Part shown: piece after piece, positions 22,395 through 34,316 of the stretch | How the letters are laid out: the number at the start of each line of letters is the position of its first letter | Numbering within the stretch: the stretch's first letter is position 1 | DNA from: Ampelocalamus luodianensis | Lineage: Eukaryota > Streptophyta > Magnoliopsida > Poales > Poaceae | Assembly (NCBI GenBank): GCA_036346255.1 | Contig: JAYEVH010000228.1 | Span: 163,071 to 227,070 of the forward strand | Length of the DNA: 64,000 nucleotides | Direction of reading: 5' to 3' | The notes under the pieces: generated by a model | Databases searched by the model: none | What the model was told of the DNA's origin: nothing | What the model saw: the letters and a program-made list of their open reading frames with translations, nothing else | Made by a program: the position numbers and the translations under genes

Positions 22395-23139
22395 TCATTG
22401 CTCGTGAATGGGCAAGATAATAATTGAATTCAAAGAGCACAAGCCATTCATATAGTCAGATTTCAATTGAGCAAGAGCAAAAGCATCTAGCAAGGGTGAA
22501 AAGATTTGTAAGTTCTTCCATAATTCAATATCTTTATTCAGATTGTCCATACTAGGTGGTGCAAGAAAAGGTGAACACATAGGGGGATGAGCACTAAATT
22601 TTATTTTACTCTCATTTTGAACAAGATTCAGCACACAAAAATTATTGTCCCAAACAACAAGCTTCAATTCATCCATGTGATCATAAGTTATGCATATTCG
22701 ATATACAAGAAATTGATTGTCTACACCATAATCTCCAATCAAATAAAACTTATATCCAGGGGTGTAGGCACTAAACAAAGATTTTGAACACGCGATTTCA
22801 GAAACTTTTTTCATAGCATGTGACAATTTCATAGGTAGATCCAACATAATGTAACATAAAGAATTAGCAGGAGATATTCTAGTCAAAACTTCTTTATGGC
22901 TAACCAATTCCATATGATCATTATATGCTATTAACTCATCATATGAAGTACTCACAACAAAGAGGAAAATCAACAATGTTATCACATGGTGCACTCATCC
23001 CAATGCAATCTGAATTCTTTACTTGAAACATGTGCATATCGAATTGTTTTCCACTAATTTTTGCTCTAAAATAGCATGAACAAAGGGACAATTGTAGTTC
23101 TTCACAAGCATACTCACCTTCAAGTGATGATAACACCAT
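22395..23139 (-). CDS. Unclassified ORF of element F (two overlapping frames)
   Basis: I do not recognise this protein. The frame 23139-22939 (66 aa) starts 'MVLSSLEGEYACEELQLSLC'. A +1-type shift leads into the frame 22994-22395 (199 aa), which includes 'SYDELIAYNDHMELVSHKEV' and 'FYLIGDYGVDNQFLVYRICI' and ends 'SIIILPIHEQ'. Together they would give about 250 residues, mixed hydrophobic and acidic, without a zinc finger, protease DSG, RT or integrase motif. It lies downstream of gag in the place where pol should be. It could be a lineage-specific accessory protein, a captured host fragment, or strongly diverged pol. The long open frame in an otherwise decayed neighbourhood is notable. Inference only. 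Confidence 0.5.
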
Positions 23140-23299
23140 GGTCTTTACCTTTTGGCTCTCCTCGATGATGTAGGTGTATCCATCTCCTCATCTTCCTTCT
23201 CGATCAATGGGATTGGTGGTGCAATCAACTCATTCTCCTCTTTGGCATGGTTTTCAACTTCCCGCAAATTGTTAGTCATAGAAAAGACACAAACATAGG

Positions 23300-23951
23300 T
23301 TTGTTCTCATGTTTCCTATCAAGCATTCTCAATTTCTCCTCATTCGATGTTTAAAAGAAAGTGGAACAAATCGTTACGATAGCAACTTTTAAAGCATCCC
23401 ACGTAGTAGGTGCTAATCCATCGTTGCATACCCTATTCCACCAATTGATGGCAAAGTTTTTAAATTCACTTGTTGCTTGCCTAACTCTATGCAATTCAGA
23501 ACTAAGTGAGCATTAAATTTTGCTCCACCGTCATCTCCCAATCTAAATATATTTCAGCATTATAAGCACCCGCAAAAGATGGTATAGTGAACTTGACTTT
23601 AGCATATGGATCATCATTAACACGTGCATTATGTTGCTGAAGGTTATTACCTCTCATACCTTGACGGTTGAAGTTCAATCGTTCCGCTTGTCGTGCATCA
23701 ATGGCGCCGTGGTTGCGCATCTCATTATTATCATTGTCAAACTCATGGTCATGGGCTGCACCTTCGTGATCCACACGCCCATGGATCGGTGGTTGGTTGG
23801 CCAAACCATCAATGCGCGCATTGAGCATTGCAATACTTTCATTGAGTTGTTGCAGTGTATCATTTGTTGCCGTAAACTTCCTATCAAGGTCGCCATTAAA
23901 AGCATGGCGGTGCTCATCCAACACCCTTGTAAGCTCTTCCTCACAACACAA
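23300..23951 (-). pseudogene. Element F gag remnant
   Basis: The frame 23951-23502 (149 aa) begins in a coiled, charged N-terminus ('TNDTLQQLNESIAMLNARID'), followed by a polar linker and the capsid entry motif 'KFTIPSFAGAYNAEIYLDWE', standard for plant Ty3/Gypsy gag. It then meets a stop. The remaining capsid text ('RVRQATSEFKNFAINWW', 'LAPTTWDALKVAI') is readable in another frame down to about 23330. No CCHC knuckle is seen. In an intact element this protein would form the particle. An upstream stop at about 23966 suggests the start has also been damaged. Confidence 0.8.
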
Positions 23952-24462
23952 TCTTATGATTCAATTCCTCACCGCCATTGTTAGTAGGAGACAAAAGACA
24001 ACACAAATGTATTATCCCTACCAACTACTAGGTGGTGGAAGGTGGAATCACACACTCAAGCCGCCTTACCAAGCTCTTATGAATTTCTTACCAAATTGCA
24101 GCAGTGGTCCGATCGGAGAGGGTGGGATGTATGACTACGGCGGAGGCGAATGCGAGGATCCAAATCGAGGCCGGCACGTGGAGCCCTGACAGCAATGTTT
24201 AGTAGCAAGGAGCAGAATAATGAAATCAGATTAACAATGTTAAATCAAAGTCCACAAGACTCGCCACAGCTTGCTGGTCCAAACGCGCCCTAGCACTAGC
24301 TCAAGCAAGCCAAAAGATAGGGTAGATACAAGCTCAAAGAACAAAGTTGCAAAGCAACCGTTATCTCCGCGGTGGTCGTGGAGCTCGTGGGTTGTCGAGA
24401 CCAACCGAGGTGGTCGTGAGCCAACCGAGGTGGTCTTTTTCTTTTGATTCTCTTTTCTTTTT

Positions 24463-24478
24463 TTTTTTTTTTTGACCG
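24463..24478 (+). repeat. Poly-T run in element F
   Basis: A pure T tract (A tract on the element's own strand). It may be length-variable. Confidence 0.6.
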
Positions 24479-24612
24479 ACGAAACCCAACCTAGGATTCT
24501 CTTTTTTTACGCAAGTGACCTTGACTCACAACTCTTCAAAACCCTTTTCAGCCTAAGGATAGATATAGGTCACAAAATTTTTCCAAGAGCAGGGTAATAA
24601 GGTAATAAAAGA

Positions 24613-24635
24613 TACTCTCTCTCTCTCTCTCTCTC
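24613..24635 (+). repeat. (CT)n microsatellite in element F
   Basis: Eleven or so CT units lie in the leader between PBS and gag. Confidence 0.8.
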
Positions 24636-24765
24636 AACTTTGGCTATCTCTCTTTGCTATGGATTTCTTCTCGGTCCTTGTTGGGCCTGGACACGATATG
24701 ATGAGTGTGTAGGTGTCCGAGAGCAACCGTAAACAGATAGACTTGTCTGTGGCTAATACTCGAGC

Positions 24766-24955
24766 GGTGGTCGAACCCAGAAGGTGGTCAAACTCGAGTA
24801 GGTGGTCGAATCCGACGAGGTGGTCGAACTCGATGTAGGTGGTCGAATCCGATCGGGTGGTCGAATCCGAGTAGGTGGTCTGATGGGAATGTTGGCTCGA
24901 GTAAGTGGTCTGATGGGGGTGGTGTCACGAGTAAGTGGTCGGATGGGGGTGACTC
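24766..24955 (+). repeat. Tandem repeat of GGTGGTCGAATCCGAGTA-type units in element F leader
   Basis: Six head-to-tail units of 18-19 bp carry the core GGTGGTCGAA.TC (plus strand). Three longer units of about 30 bp follow, with GTGGTC.GATGGG. They lie between the PBS and gag of F. The CGACCAC core also recurs in the F LTR. Confidence 0.8.
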
Positions 24956-25268
24956 ATTCTCGGCTATAGCAGACAAACCCTAATTGCAACAGATGCAACA
25001 AAGGACAAGCCGAGATACACGATGACAAAAATAGCAAAGACTCGACGCTAGAACTAGATCATGACGACTAGACCAGCAACAAAGACACCGACGATGGACT
25101 CGAACTCAACAACGCGAATACTGAAAACAAAATTGCAAAGGCACAACGTGGTTTGGACAATGAAAGACTAAGATCTAAAACTTTTTGTAGGGCAATTTTC
25201 TGGACTATAGGTGATGGAAAACAACTAACAAAAGGGGATAAACGAGATTACCTAACGGGCAACCTTCG

Positions 25269-25280
25269 CTCTGATACCAA
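25269..25280 (-). promoter_or_regulatory. Primer binding site of element F (initiator Met tRNA)
   Basis: Minus-strand TGGTATCAGAGC exactly matches the usual plant initiator-tRNA-Met primer site. It is two bases from the 5' LTR end at 25283. Confidence 0.9.
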
Positions 25281-25282
25281 AT

Positions 25283-26030
25283 GATGAAGACTACGGTGGC
25301 CCGACCTTCCGATAGGTTCGATTGGTTTCGTCGTGAGGACGTTGACGCTTTGAGGCTTTCGACCAGCAGATTGTCACTCGCATTCGCTACACCCGCATCG
25401 ATCGTCGTTATCAACCACGCCGCACGCGATCGACCTTACCACGAGGGTTATTGTTCCTGCAAGCAATCGGCAACTCACAAGAACAAGGAAAATGCAATCA
25501 ATTGTATTGCGAATATGAATGAAGTTCACAATGGGCTCTCAAACCGATAAACGGTGAAACCGCAAAGTGGCGTAATAATCTAAGAAAACCCAAGGAACTA
25601 AAGGCGTGGCCACTATTTATAGAAGGAAGAGGGAGGGTGGGGTACTGCTCACGCATGAACAGCACTTAAAAACCCTAGGTGGCCATATGGGCCGTGGAGG
25701 TGGTCGCCCAAAACCCTAAGGCGTTGTTGATACAAGGCCCTCGGTCCAAAGTGAGGTGGCGCAGACAGATATAAGTGATCTTCACTGTAGTCGGATCTCC
25801 ACACTCTACGACCACGAGTAGTCGAAGCAATTCTACGACCACTGTCAGCAACAGAACCTTCCCTACGACCACTGCTAGGCGTCAGAACCTCCCTTCGACC
25901 ACGCAATGAAGTCTTCCCACGACCAATCCAAGTGTGATCGTAAACCTTCTCGATCAATATGTGGTGGAAGTAGTGCAGCCTGATTGGAGGTGGAGTTGTG
26001 GTCGTATCCGAAGGGTTGATGTCCTCATCA
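25283..26030 (-). repeat. 5' LTR of element F
   Basis: The 748-bp partner of 21381-22143. Its TATA box is minus CTATAAATAG at 25622-25613. It is flanked on the right by the target duplication gcact. Confidence 0.9.
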
Positions 26031-26035
26031 GCACT

Positions 26036-26513
26036 ATCTCTACGCACGCAGCAGTGACAGCTTGGTGGGATAGGACTCTGCGCACGTGCGTTTCAGCTCT
26101 TGTTCCCCCTCGGTTTGCTTCTTTCTTTCTTTCTATCTATCCAGCATGGACGCGATGGTGACCTGCTCGCGATGAGAGGTGGATGCACGCATGCATGGCC
26201 TTTACTTTGTGCTCCCTCTCTCTCTCTGTGTGTGTGTCTCTCATGTGTTCTTTTTTCTTACTTTTGTGCAAGCTCTTGATTCCGTATGAGAATGGGCATC
26301 TGTTAATTAAAAGCTAAACGAGAAAAGTAGATGGGTTAGATCGCCTAGGATTCAGCCATGTCACAGGTGTACGTGGTCGCTTCTGGCCCAGACATCTCTT
26401 GCATTCGCTCCCTTGATGAGTGCCGACGGTGGGGGCAAGGATTCTTTTTAGCAGTTATGACTTATGAGCAAACTTGCCTAGCAAATGATGCAGTAATCTT
26501 TTTTCCCCGTTTG
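26036..26513 (+). repeat. 1.2-kb repeat unit R2, right part (module Y)
   Basis: The text resumes with 'ATCTCTACGCACGCAG' as in R3 (56836) and R4 (58027). It passes a (TC)n(TG)n stretch at 26214-26236 and 'TGACTTATGAGCAAACTTGC' (26458), and ends where element A inserted. Confidence 0.85.
26214..26236 (+). repeat. (TC)n(TG)n microsatellite in R2
   Basis: A compound dinucleotide repeat, with counterparts in R3 and R4 of different length. Confidence 0.75.
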
Positions 26514-28678
26514 GGAAATGTAACATCCCAAGTTTAGACTTATGTTTCAAATGTAAGAAAATGAGTAGAAATTAAAACTTTTTCTTACATCTTGTATCTC
26601 CTAGTTGTTCTAAACAATTCTTGTAAAAGGAATTATGGGAATACAAGTCACAAGTCATTTTGACCAAAACCAAGTCCTTTCAAAAATAATCTTATCAAAC
26701 CTTTGATCATCTCTTGAAAATACTTTTCCTACATCCTAGGGTTGGTGTGGAACCCTCTAAAAATTTTACATTTGTTGGAGGTTGTTTGAATAGTTTTGAG
26801 GCAAGTCAAACCAATTTAAAATTGGTCAAACCTCACCCAAAGACATTGTCTAATTTTAGAGGAAATGTACAGCATCAAAACCTCTATGCATTTTAAACAA
26901 GGCCAATATCTAAGTTAGCAAGCTCCCGTAAAAATTTCTGAAGTTTTGGAGTTAGTTTGCTACCTCAAACAATTCCCAAAGTTCACTCTTTCTAACTCAA
27001 CAATTCAAACCCTAGTTCGAGTCGACTCTGCTCGAGTCCGAGCTCAACTCGAACGACTCGTGAACCAAGTCCACTTAAGTCGTGTTCGGTGCACGAGCCG
27101 CACTGCTGGATTTACATCCAACACTCACGACCTCCCCGTTGTGCTCTAGACCTCCGAGCTCTTGAGCACTCGAGCCATCCAATTTTAATCGAAGGGCTCA
27201 CAACCTCCCTACCCGTGAACACTAGGAGCTCGGGCCAATCTCGATCGTCGGATCAAAATATAACCGCCACGAGCACCCTAGCTCCTCCGGTCATCTTTCA
27301 CCTCGCACAGGCGCTTCAACAATGGGAGGTATGGCTCGCCACTGCGCGCCCCGCCAACGCCTCGCTAGTAGGGACAGAGAGCGGCAGTAGCGCCACCAAA
27401 AGCCGTACACGCGCTGCTCGCGCTCCCTTAGCTCCCGCTTAGCTGCGGCTGAGCTCGCCGTAGCTCATCTCAGCCCCTTCCTTTGTGTTGTTGCCCACCG
27501 ATCTCTTAATGCCCCGAGGACCTCCTTTGACCTCTTCCACTCACAATCACCCCACCACTCTCGTTGTGTTAAACTCAAACCTTAGTGAACACTCCTTTTA
27601 CGCCATTTTGGCCGCATGAGCTCTTCACTGACGCATGTTGTTCCAAAGGACCTCTTGCCCTATTCCTTACTCTTCCGAGCACCTCCGGTCATCGCAAACC
27701 TTGGCACTAACTTCTTTTCTGCCATGCTCATAGGAGCAACTGAATTGAAGATTTCGCGCTTGCGGCCGGAAAGGGATTTCATCGCTCCTAGCTCCGTGAG
27801 TCTCTCCGCTCAACTTTGGTCCCGACCACCTGGGTCATCGCAAACCTTTGCTTACCATTCTTTTTACCTCGATAGTTCGAATGCCTTGTCGCCGTTGTCG
27901 CCTCCACCCGTGAATCGCCCGCCACTGGTCTCTTCGACTTCCTCGATCCTCTTCTATGCTCTGTAAGTTCATTTTAGCCTCCTTTAGCTCAAGCACTTGC
28001 TAGATTAGCTTGGAGCACTCTTTTTCGCTTGCGTTTTTACCGAAGTGGTCCTCCGCCTCTCTCGCTCGCCGCGACAGGACCCGCTCGCCACAGAGTGCTC
28101 GCATTAGGTGCGCAATAGTATTAGGAATGTTTTGGTACCATAGTTGCGCGTCGCGTGGCTTGGGTCGTCAACGACGTGCCGGCGAGCTCAACGTTGAGCT
28201 CTGACTTTGTCGCGATTTTGTCAAGTCATTAGACCTCCCGGAGTTCATCCTAGCCGGTCACGACCTCCCCCAGTTTAGATCTTGAGCCTTAGATTTCTTT
28301 CTGAAGAGCTTTAAGTCTTAAGACCTCCCCTAGTTTAATCACACCGCTTAGGACCACCCAAGTAGATCTCGGGTCAGAGGATCCATTCTGTAAACACGCT
28401 GCCTCGTGACCCCTTTAGAGCAATCTTGGCCGTAAAGGATCTCCGTGGTGTAGCTTGTAGCCGTTGGATCCTCCTCTTGTAAAATCTTTAGCCGCAGACT
28501 CTCCTCCGCTTGATCTAGACCGCTCAAGACCTCCCTAGGATGATTTGAGCCGTCCCGATCACTGTTAAAACCTTGTCCTGCGGACCTCCTCGTTAAATCT
28601 CGACCGCTTAAGACCTCCCCGTGTGATCTTAGCCGCCTGCACTCTCCTCCGTTAGAGCTTTAAGCTTAGGACCTCCTC

Positions 28679-30988
28679 TGTAACACCTCAGACCCACATT
28701 ACCTCGGGATACTACTTAACCACTTACACCTAGCCAATAATTTCATAAGAATATAAAATTTCTGCAAAGAACTCTAGGCAAGAATCAATAAGCTTAAGCA
28801 TAAACCACTATGGGAATAAAGATAACAAGAATAAGTTCAATAATTAAACAACCTCTAGCAGATCAATCCAAGTGTAGTCCACAAATGCATCAATAATAAA
28901 TCAACAGATCACTCGTGAATAACTAGTCAATAGGCTAAATTCCTCTCAACTTTATTACCGCATGAAACTATGAATTGAGTGCATTATTGTAGTGCCGCTC
29001 TACCCATCCCTGTGAATGCTTAAGAATCACCGAAAGGGGAAAGAAACAACAAGAATGAGATAAAATCTCAGCAAGTAAGTTGCATAACAAAGTTAATCAA
29101 TTGACAAGTAAGCTACAACACAAAGTTATAATATTGCATGACCACAACCACATTCCACTATCTCATTCAATAAACCACATGGACTAGCATGAGTCCCGCC
29201 TCATAAGAATTCAACCATTGACAAAAGAATGCATGTTCTCCATCCACAATGCTTAATGCAAATGCATGCCATACTCCACCGCACTCTTACCCATCAAGGT
29301 AAGAGGTGCATCGACTACGGCAATGTACGATGTCAGACTCGCACGGCCGCGCCATAAGCGCGACATCCACAATGCAATGTAATGATATGTTATGAGTGAT
29401 ATGATAATCATAAACCACATATGTGACATCTCATAATGGCACCAACAGATTAACTTGTACAACTACCACATAATCATTATGGAAAATACATCCATGATCC
29501 ACATTCGACACATAAAGCAACCATTTCATGACTACACACAAGATATCCAATGTAATTCATTAAATAATAATTACTGTCATCATCTCATATGTAAGTCAAC
29601 CAACCATGGCATAATACTTCAAAATACGAAACTCATAGGGATTGCAAGTAGTAAGAACAACCGCTAAACGGTAGTAACATCGCACAATTACTTGCCTTCC
29701 ACGATGTGACGCGTTAGCCGCCAAGGCGATACTCCTAAACCTGAGGCTTCACCTCCTAAACAAGTAAAATAATTTCAATAAGGTCATAATATACCCAGCG
29801 CTACTAATCGGCATTCTACAATGCTTACTAGACGACTCAAAACGAGTTTATAAAGCTGAAAACGAAAACAACGCTTGCTGCCATAATCTGATTCTGACAG
29901 CAGCACGGTAAAAGACATAACTCAAGATCTGGAAGTCAAAAAGAGGTAAACCCAATTTCTGTAGATTCTTAACTGACTAATCTACAATACTCTAGTTGAC
30001 ACGATACTCCAAATCGGCCAAAAATAGGCTAACCATTGTCTGAACTTTCAGTACAGAAACTGTCTACACAAACGAACAGCAAAACTAAAATGACCATAAC
30101 TTTTAGTTGGTAACCTGAATTGATCGTTCTTTATCAATCTGAAAAGGTTATCGAATTACCTACAATAACCTAGTTGGGTGAACTTTCAGATTCTACCAAA
30201 TTCCTTTCAAATTTTAGGAAATAACCAGACAGATTATTCTCGTCAGATTTCTGGCAGCAGATACTAAATCGATCATAACTTTTGACTCAGACCTCGAATC
30301 GAGTGATCTTCACGGCTACTGAAAGATAACGACATAACCCACATATCTCTAGGAGATGGAAACTTAAAATTCAGCCTCTAAACATACGAAAAACCCACGC
30401 AATGTTCTGGACAGAATTGCATCTTCTGCAGCCCAACAATTAACCATCAATTCTAATCGGTTTCGCATCTAATAAGGATTAAACAGCGGGAGGGCATCTC
30501 TACTACCTTTGTAGAACCACTAGGATTCGCTGAACCAAACCCCACACAACCTCCTCTTCTTCTTCTTCTTCTCCTTCTTCTCCTTCTTCTCCTTCTTCTC
30601 CTTCTTCTCCTTCTTTTTCTCCCTCTCTTTCTTCTTCCTTTGCAAGGCAGCACCTTGGGATAGGGAGGTGCAGGGGACAGCACCTTGGGAGAGGGGAGGT
30701 GCAAGGGGAGGAGAGGAGTCGCCAAGAGGAGGAGGAGGGGCGCCGCAAGTGGGAGGAGGAAAAGGGGAAAAGGGAGGGGGCGGCTAGGGTTTGGGGAGGG
30801 TGGCCTCCCTTTGGCCGGCCACCACTAGGAGATGGGCCAAGGCCCACCAAAAGGAAGCAAAACAATGTAAAAGCCCTCTAAGCTGGATTTGACGAAAACT
30901 GAAAATAAAACTTCCCCGATTAAATTATTCTCTACCGATTGTTTTTAATTAATCCGATTCTTGACTTCTCACACTTCCGGAGTATTAC
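28679..30988 (-). mobile_element. Solo LTR H (about 2.3 kb), minus strand, inside A's 5' LTR
   Basis: On the minus strand it runs TGTAATACTCCGG... to ...GGTGTTACA. The right flank starts ctctg (30989-30993) and the left flank ends ctctg if the last two bases are shared with the LTR, so one TG of a TGTG pair was probably lost. The empty site is seen in A's other LTR at 38381-38400. It has no PBS, purine tract or coding domain, so it is a solo LTR. It is related to block I (3344-5733). It contains a long CTT/CTC tract. Arginine- and glutamate-rich frames at 30453-30881 are products of that tract. Confidence 0.85.
30551..30638 (+). repeat. Imperfect (CTT)n/(CTC)n tract in LTR H
   Basis: About 90 bp of CTTCTTCTC-type units. 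On the minus strand of H this gives a GAA/GAG-rich leader. Confidence 0.8.
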
Positions 30989-33547
30989 ACTCTGGGAGCT
31001 CTGGACTGCCAGATCTTAGATCTGACGGTCACGACCTCCTGTGTGCGCGAGTAGTTCCTCCGCGTGCGCTGTGCATGTCCTGGTTGGAGCCGTTGGATCC
31101 AATATCTACGGCTTGGACCTCCTTAGCGCGCGCTCGTGTGGGCACTGTGCTCCCGTGGGCCGTAGCTGTGCGATGAGGGATCGACGGCCATGACCTCTTC
31201 GTTTCTTTCAGCTCCGTTGGACCTCCCCTGAGAGTTGTATTTTCAAACTGTTTAAGTGTTTAAATTTCAAAGGTGTATAACTTTGCCATTTTAGCTCCGT
31301 TTTGAACGATTTAAGTTGCTTTAGCTCTGTAATGAAATAAACTTCAATCAAAATGAATTTAGGCAAAGTTCATATGGAAATTAGGTTAGGATGTGTTAAA
31401 ATGCTCAATAGGAAATCATGTTTTGAAATTATGTAAAATTTGTAAAATGCATAACTTTTCTCAGATAATTCCAAATTGAGCAAACTCAAGCTTGTAAAAT
31501 TTCTCTCATAGTATGCTTTAACATGAAATAAGTTTTGCTCATGTTTATATCTCTCAAAAGTGAAATTTGCTAGTTTCATAACTTAGAAAATCATAACTAA
31601 TTCATTTTAACTCCAAAATGTGCAAACTCGCTTTGTTGTTGTTACGATACTATTACCTACCCACCATAAAAATTTCAGACTCTAGATCATTCTGAAAATT
31701 TATGCCATGAATAGTACATCAGAATTAATTTAGTTGAATTTCCAGCCGAGAGAAATAGTTTTAGCTATAACTTTTCCATGCCTATTCCAAATTGCATGTT
31801 TCTTGTTCCTAAATTTGTCTAAAATCATACCCTTACTGCTTTATAAATTTCATGGGATTTGGATAACTTTTGTCGTTGAGTTTTGTTTGGTGTTCTTCGT
31901 TCTTATCGGTTTTATCGCATTTTTTGCGTTAGGTTCCAAGGGTTTATTGAGCCCGAGAGTGATCCTCTGCAAAGACAAATGAGCAACTCCAAGAAGGCAA
32001 GCGTTGTAACACCATTTGATCATATTGCTCCTATTACTTTTAAAGTCTAATATCTTGTTTGCAAGACCTAAGTATGCATGCTTCTTTGTGTCAAGATTTA
32101 TTTTGTCGATTAGCTGTAGCTAATCCCATTGCATAGTTTCCAAATTGTTCACCCCGCCACTACCCTAGGTTATTATCCTCACCGGTGAATTAGAGCCCGA
32201 TGGATGATTTATTGTCTTTGCGATATGATGCTTAGCAATGCTTAGTTATCGGTTGAATTGGGCTGTTATCGACTTAGTCGATAACCTTGATCACACAAAC
32301 TTATTATGACTATATGATTCAGCCTTTGTGCTATGTTTATTTGTGAAAACTAAAACTAAAAACAAAATAATTTCGACTTGGGCATAATGGTAAGATGGTG
32401 TGCTCTTGGGTGTGACTGGAATGGTGCTCGGGTCAATTAAGGACCGAACATCTTGTGAGTCTCTGTTATCCAGGCAATTTGTACGTGCTAACCACACTAG
32501 AGGGAAATGAGACCTCTCTTGACTTAGTACTTTGGGGGGTGTTAATTAATAAGTCGCGTACTCTACGTATGGGTCCTTGTGATCCATATTTCGCCGGCAT
32601 ATCACTAAGGGTTAACCCCCATACGTGCGGCTCTTGATTAGCGCAGTCCATTGGAAAGCGTCTCGTAGGACTTAGCCGTGTCGGCATACCAAAGGAAGTT
32701 TGCTTAATAGCTTTGCAAAAAGGCGGTCTGAAGTGTGGGTACATTGGTACACCCTTGCAGGGTTTTGATCTATTCGAATAGCCTCATCCTAGGTTATGGA
32801 CACGCTTGGGTAAGCTTTTCAAGAGTTAGACTACAATCTTTTTAAATTAAAACTTGACATGGGTGGTACGAATGGGTAATTTGTGCTATTGTTGTGATGG
32901 CTATTGGGTTAGTCATCTCTAGGATGTCTTTATGTTATTACTTATTGTCTCGCTGTTATTTATGCAAATAAAATTCAGATTGTCAAAATTGCCTTCAAAC
33001 TCTTACTTATTACAAATAAAACTTGTTTTATGCTAAAAATTAACCTTGAGCCTTCTCCTTTGATTAAAGCATGCATGTAGTAGTAACTAGGTTTGTTACC
33101 CGTAAGTCTTGCGAGTATATTTTTGTACTCATTTGCTTTGCTTAATTGTTACAGAGGAAGAAGGTCGATCCCCAAGGGATCGACTTTGGTGAGTTTTGTC
33201 ATGTGTGGACGACTAGCTTGGCGGCCCGATCGATTGCCTTGTGGGTTTTGGCTAACTGGTCGTCTTTTGGTTAAAGTCATCTTATGGCACCTTTTGTTTC
33301 CGCTGATATTTGATACTTAATATCTTGTGGCCGGTCGGCTCTTTTGTAATCACTTTGTATTATGTATGTCGTTGCTAGACTTGCTATAAAAGGATGTATC
33401 GAATTGATGCATGCTTTTGTAAAGATGTATATGTGCTGCATTTCTGGGAAGCACATGTCCATTGAGGCACGGGTTATTTTGTTTGTGATGCTAGGGCTAA
33501 TGGAAGGCTAAGTATTACAAGCTTAATAAACCGGGGTCTCACAAAGT

Positions 33548-33559
33548 TGGTATCAGAGC
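33548..33559 (+). promoter_or_regulatory. Primer binding site of element A (initiator Met tRNA)
   Basis: TGGTATCAGAGC is an exact plant initiator-tRNA-Met primer site, four bases after the LTR end at 33543. It fixes plus-strand polarity. Confidence 0.92.
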
Positions 33560-34316
33560 CATACCGACCGTAGAAACCCCTAGCTTGGTCGCTTTAGGAT
33601 GTTTTGGAAAAACTTAGTTTCAAAACTATCAAGTGGTTTGTGAAAATCTAAGTAAGTTCTCAGATTTTATTCCTTACCTATCTTAGCTTGCTCACCTTAC
33701 CTTGTCTTGTTAAGTTATGAAATGTTGATTTCCATCTCATCTCCCTTCAAAAGCTAGTTGCTTATAGACTAACTTGGTTTTGGGAAAACCATGAGAGCTA
33801 TAAATTGAAGTGATGGCTGTCTTTTGGTGAAGGTTAGAAGCTTCAAGGGAAATTTCAACCAAGAACTTGAAAGCAAAATCTGACAGCAAGCATGATTTTC
33901 TGACACCTAGTTGTTAGTGGTTTATAGAGCTGAAAATGAGAGGTTAAATTCAACGAAACTTGTGGGAATAAAATGGTAAGAAGTGATATTAGTTGACTAA
34001 GTATCCAACAGCCCTTATTAGTGATTTTTACACTCGCTATTTAGTCATGTTAGAACTTGAATTATGGCTGAAATTTATCTTCCTAACCGATTGCTCGCCC
34101 TTTCAATACGGGTTAGTCGTGGTCGGGAGTTAGCTTTAATCTTGTGTTTTCCTGTCGCTTCTTGAACCTCTTTGTAAGCTTGTGGAGTGTTTTTCGCTGT
34201 TTAGTTGGCTTTTAGGTTAGGTAATTTTCCATTCCCTAGTCGCATCCTTCACCTTCTAGTTTTGGGTTCGTATAACCCATCTCTTCAGAAAGGTGATGTT
34301 TGGACATGCACTCACA
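33560..34316 (+). other. Leader of element A between PBS and gag
   Basis: About 750 bp are collinear with 43824-44536 of element B (shared text such as 'GTAGAAACCCCTAGCTTGGT' just after the PBS). No frame of note. It probably contains the packaging signal, by position only. Confidence 0.6.

Larger units (their letters stand above)
21381..26030 (-). mobile_element. Complete non-autonomous Ty3/Gypsy-like element F, minus strand
   Basis: It is a 4,650-bp element with two LTRs (21381-22143 and 25283-26030), both beginning TGATGAAGAC and ending GTCCTCATCA on the plus strand. It has an initiator-Met-type PBS, a purine tract, and a 5-bp target duplication gcact (21376-21380 and 26031-26035). Joining the flanks reproduces the text seen uninterrupted in sister repeat units at 56830 and 58022. 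The interior holds a gag remnant and an unclassified ORF, but no protease, RT, RNase H or integrase. It would depend on enzymes from another element. The gag type places it with Ty3/Gypsy. Confidence 0.93.
26519..33543 (+). repeat. 5' LTR of element A (contains solo LTR H)
   Basis: It is 7,025 bp with H included and about 4.7 kb without it. It is collinear with 36242-38806 plus 53879-56095. The uninterrupted B target site is visible at 31411-31425. The conserved hairpin block lies at about 32265-32830. The inner end CTCACA abuts the PBS. Frames at 26946-28204 and 31734-31982 show no domain. Confidence 0.9.

Noticed and set aside
24766..24955. Short regular repeats resembling a CRISPR array
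   Set aside because: Units are directly adjacent with no unique spacers, lie inside a plant retrotransposon leader, and vary in length.
27089..28204. Several plus-strand frames of 64-117 residues
   Set aside because: They lie inside A's 5' LTR; the matching region of the 3' LTR (37209-38175) does not keep the same frames, so they are not under coding constraint.
30453..30881. Arginine/glutamate-rich frames of 60-120 residues
   Set aside because: They arise from the CTT/CTC tract and GC-rich part of LTR H; no start context or domain.
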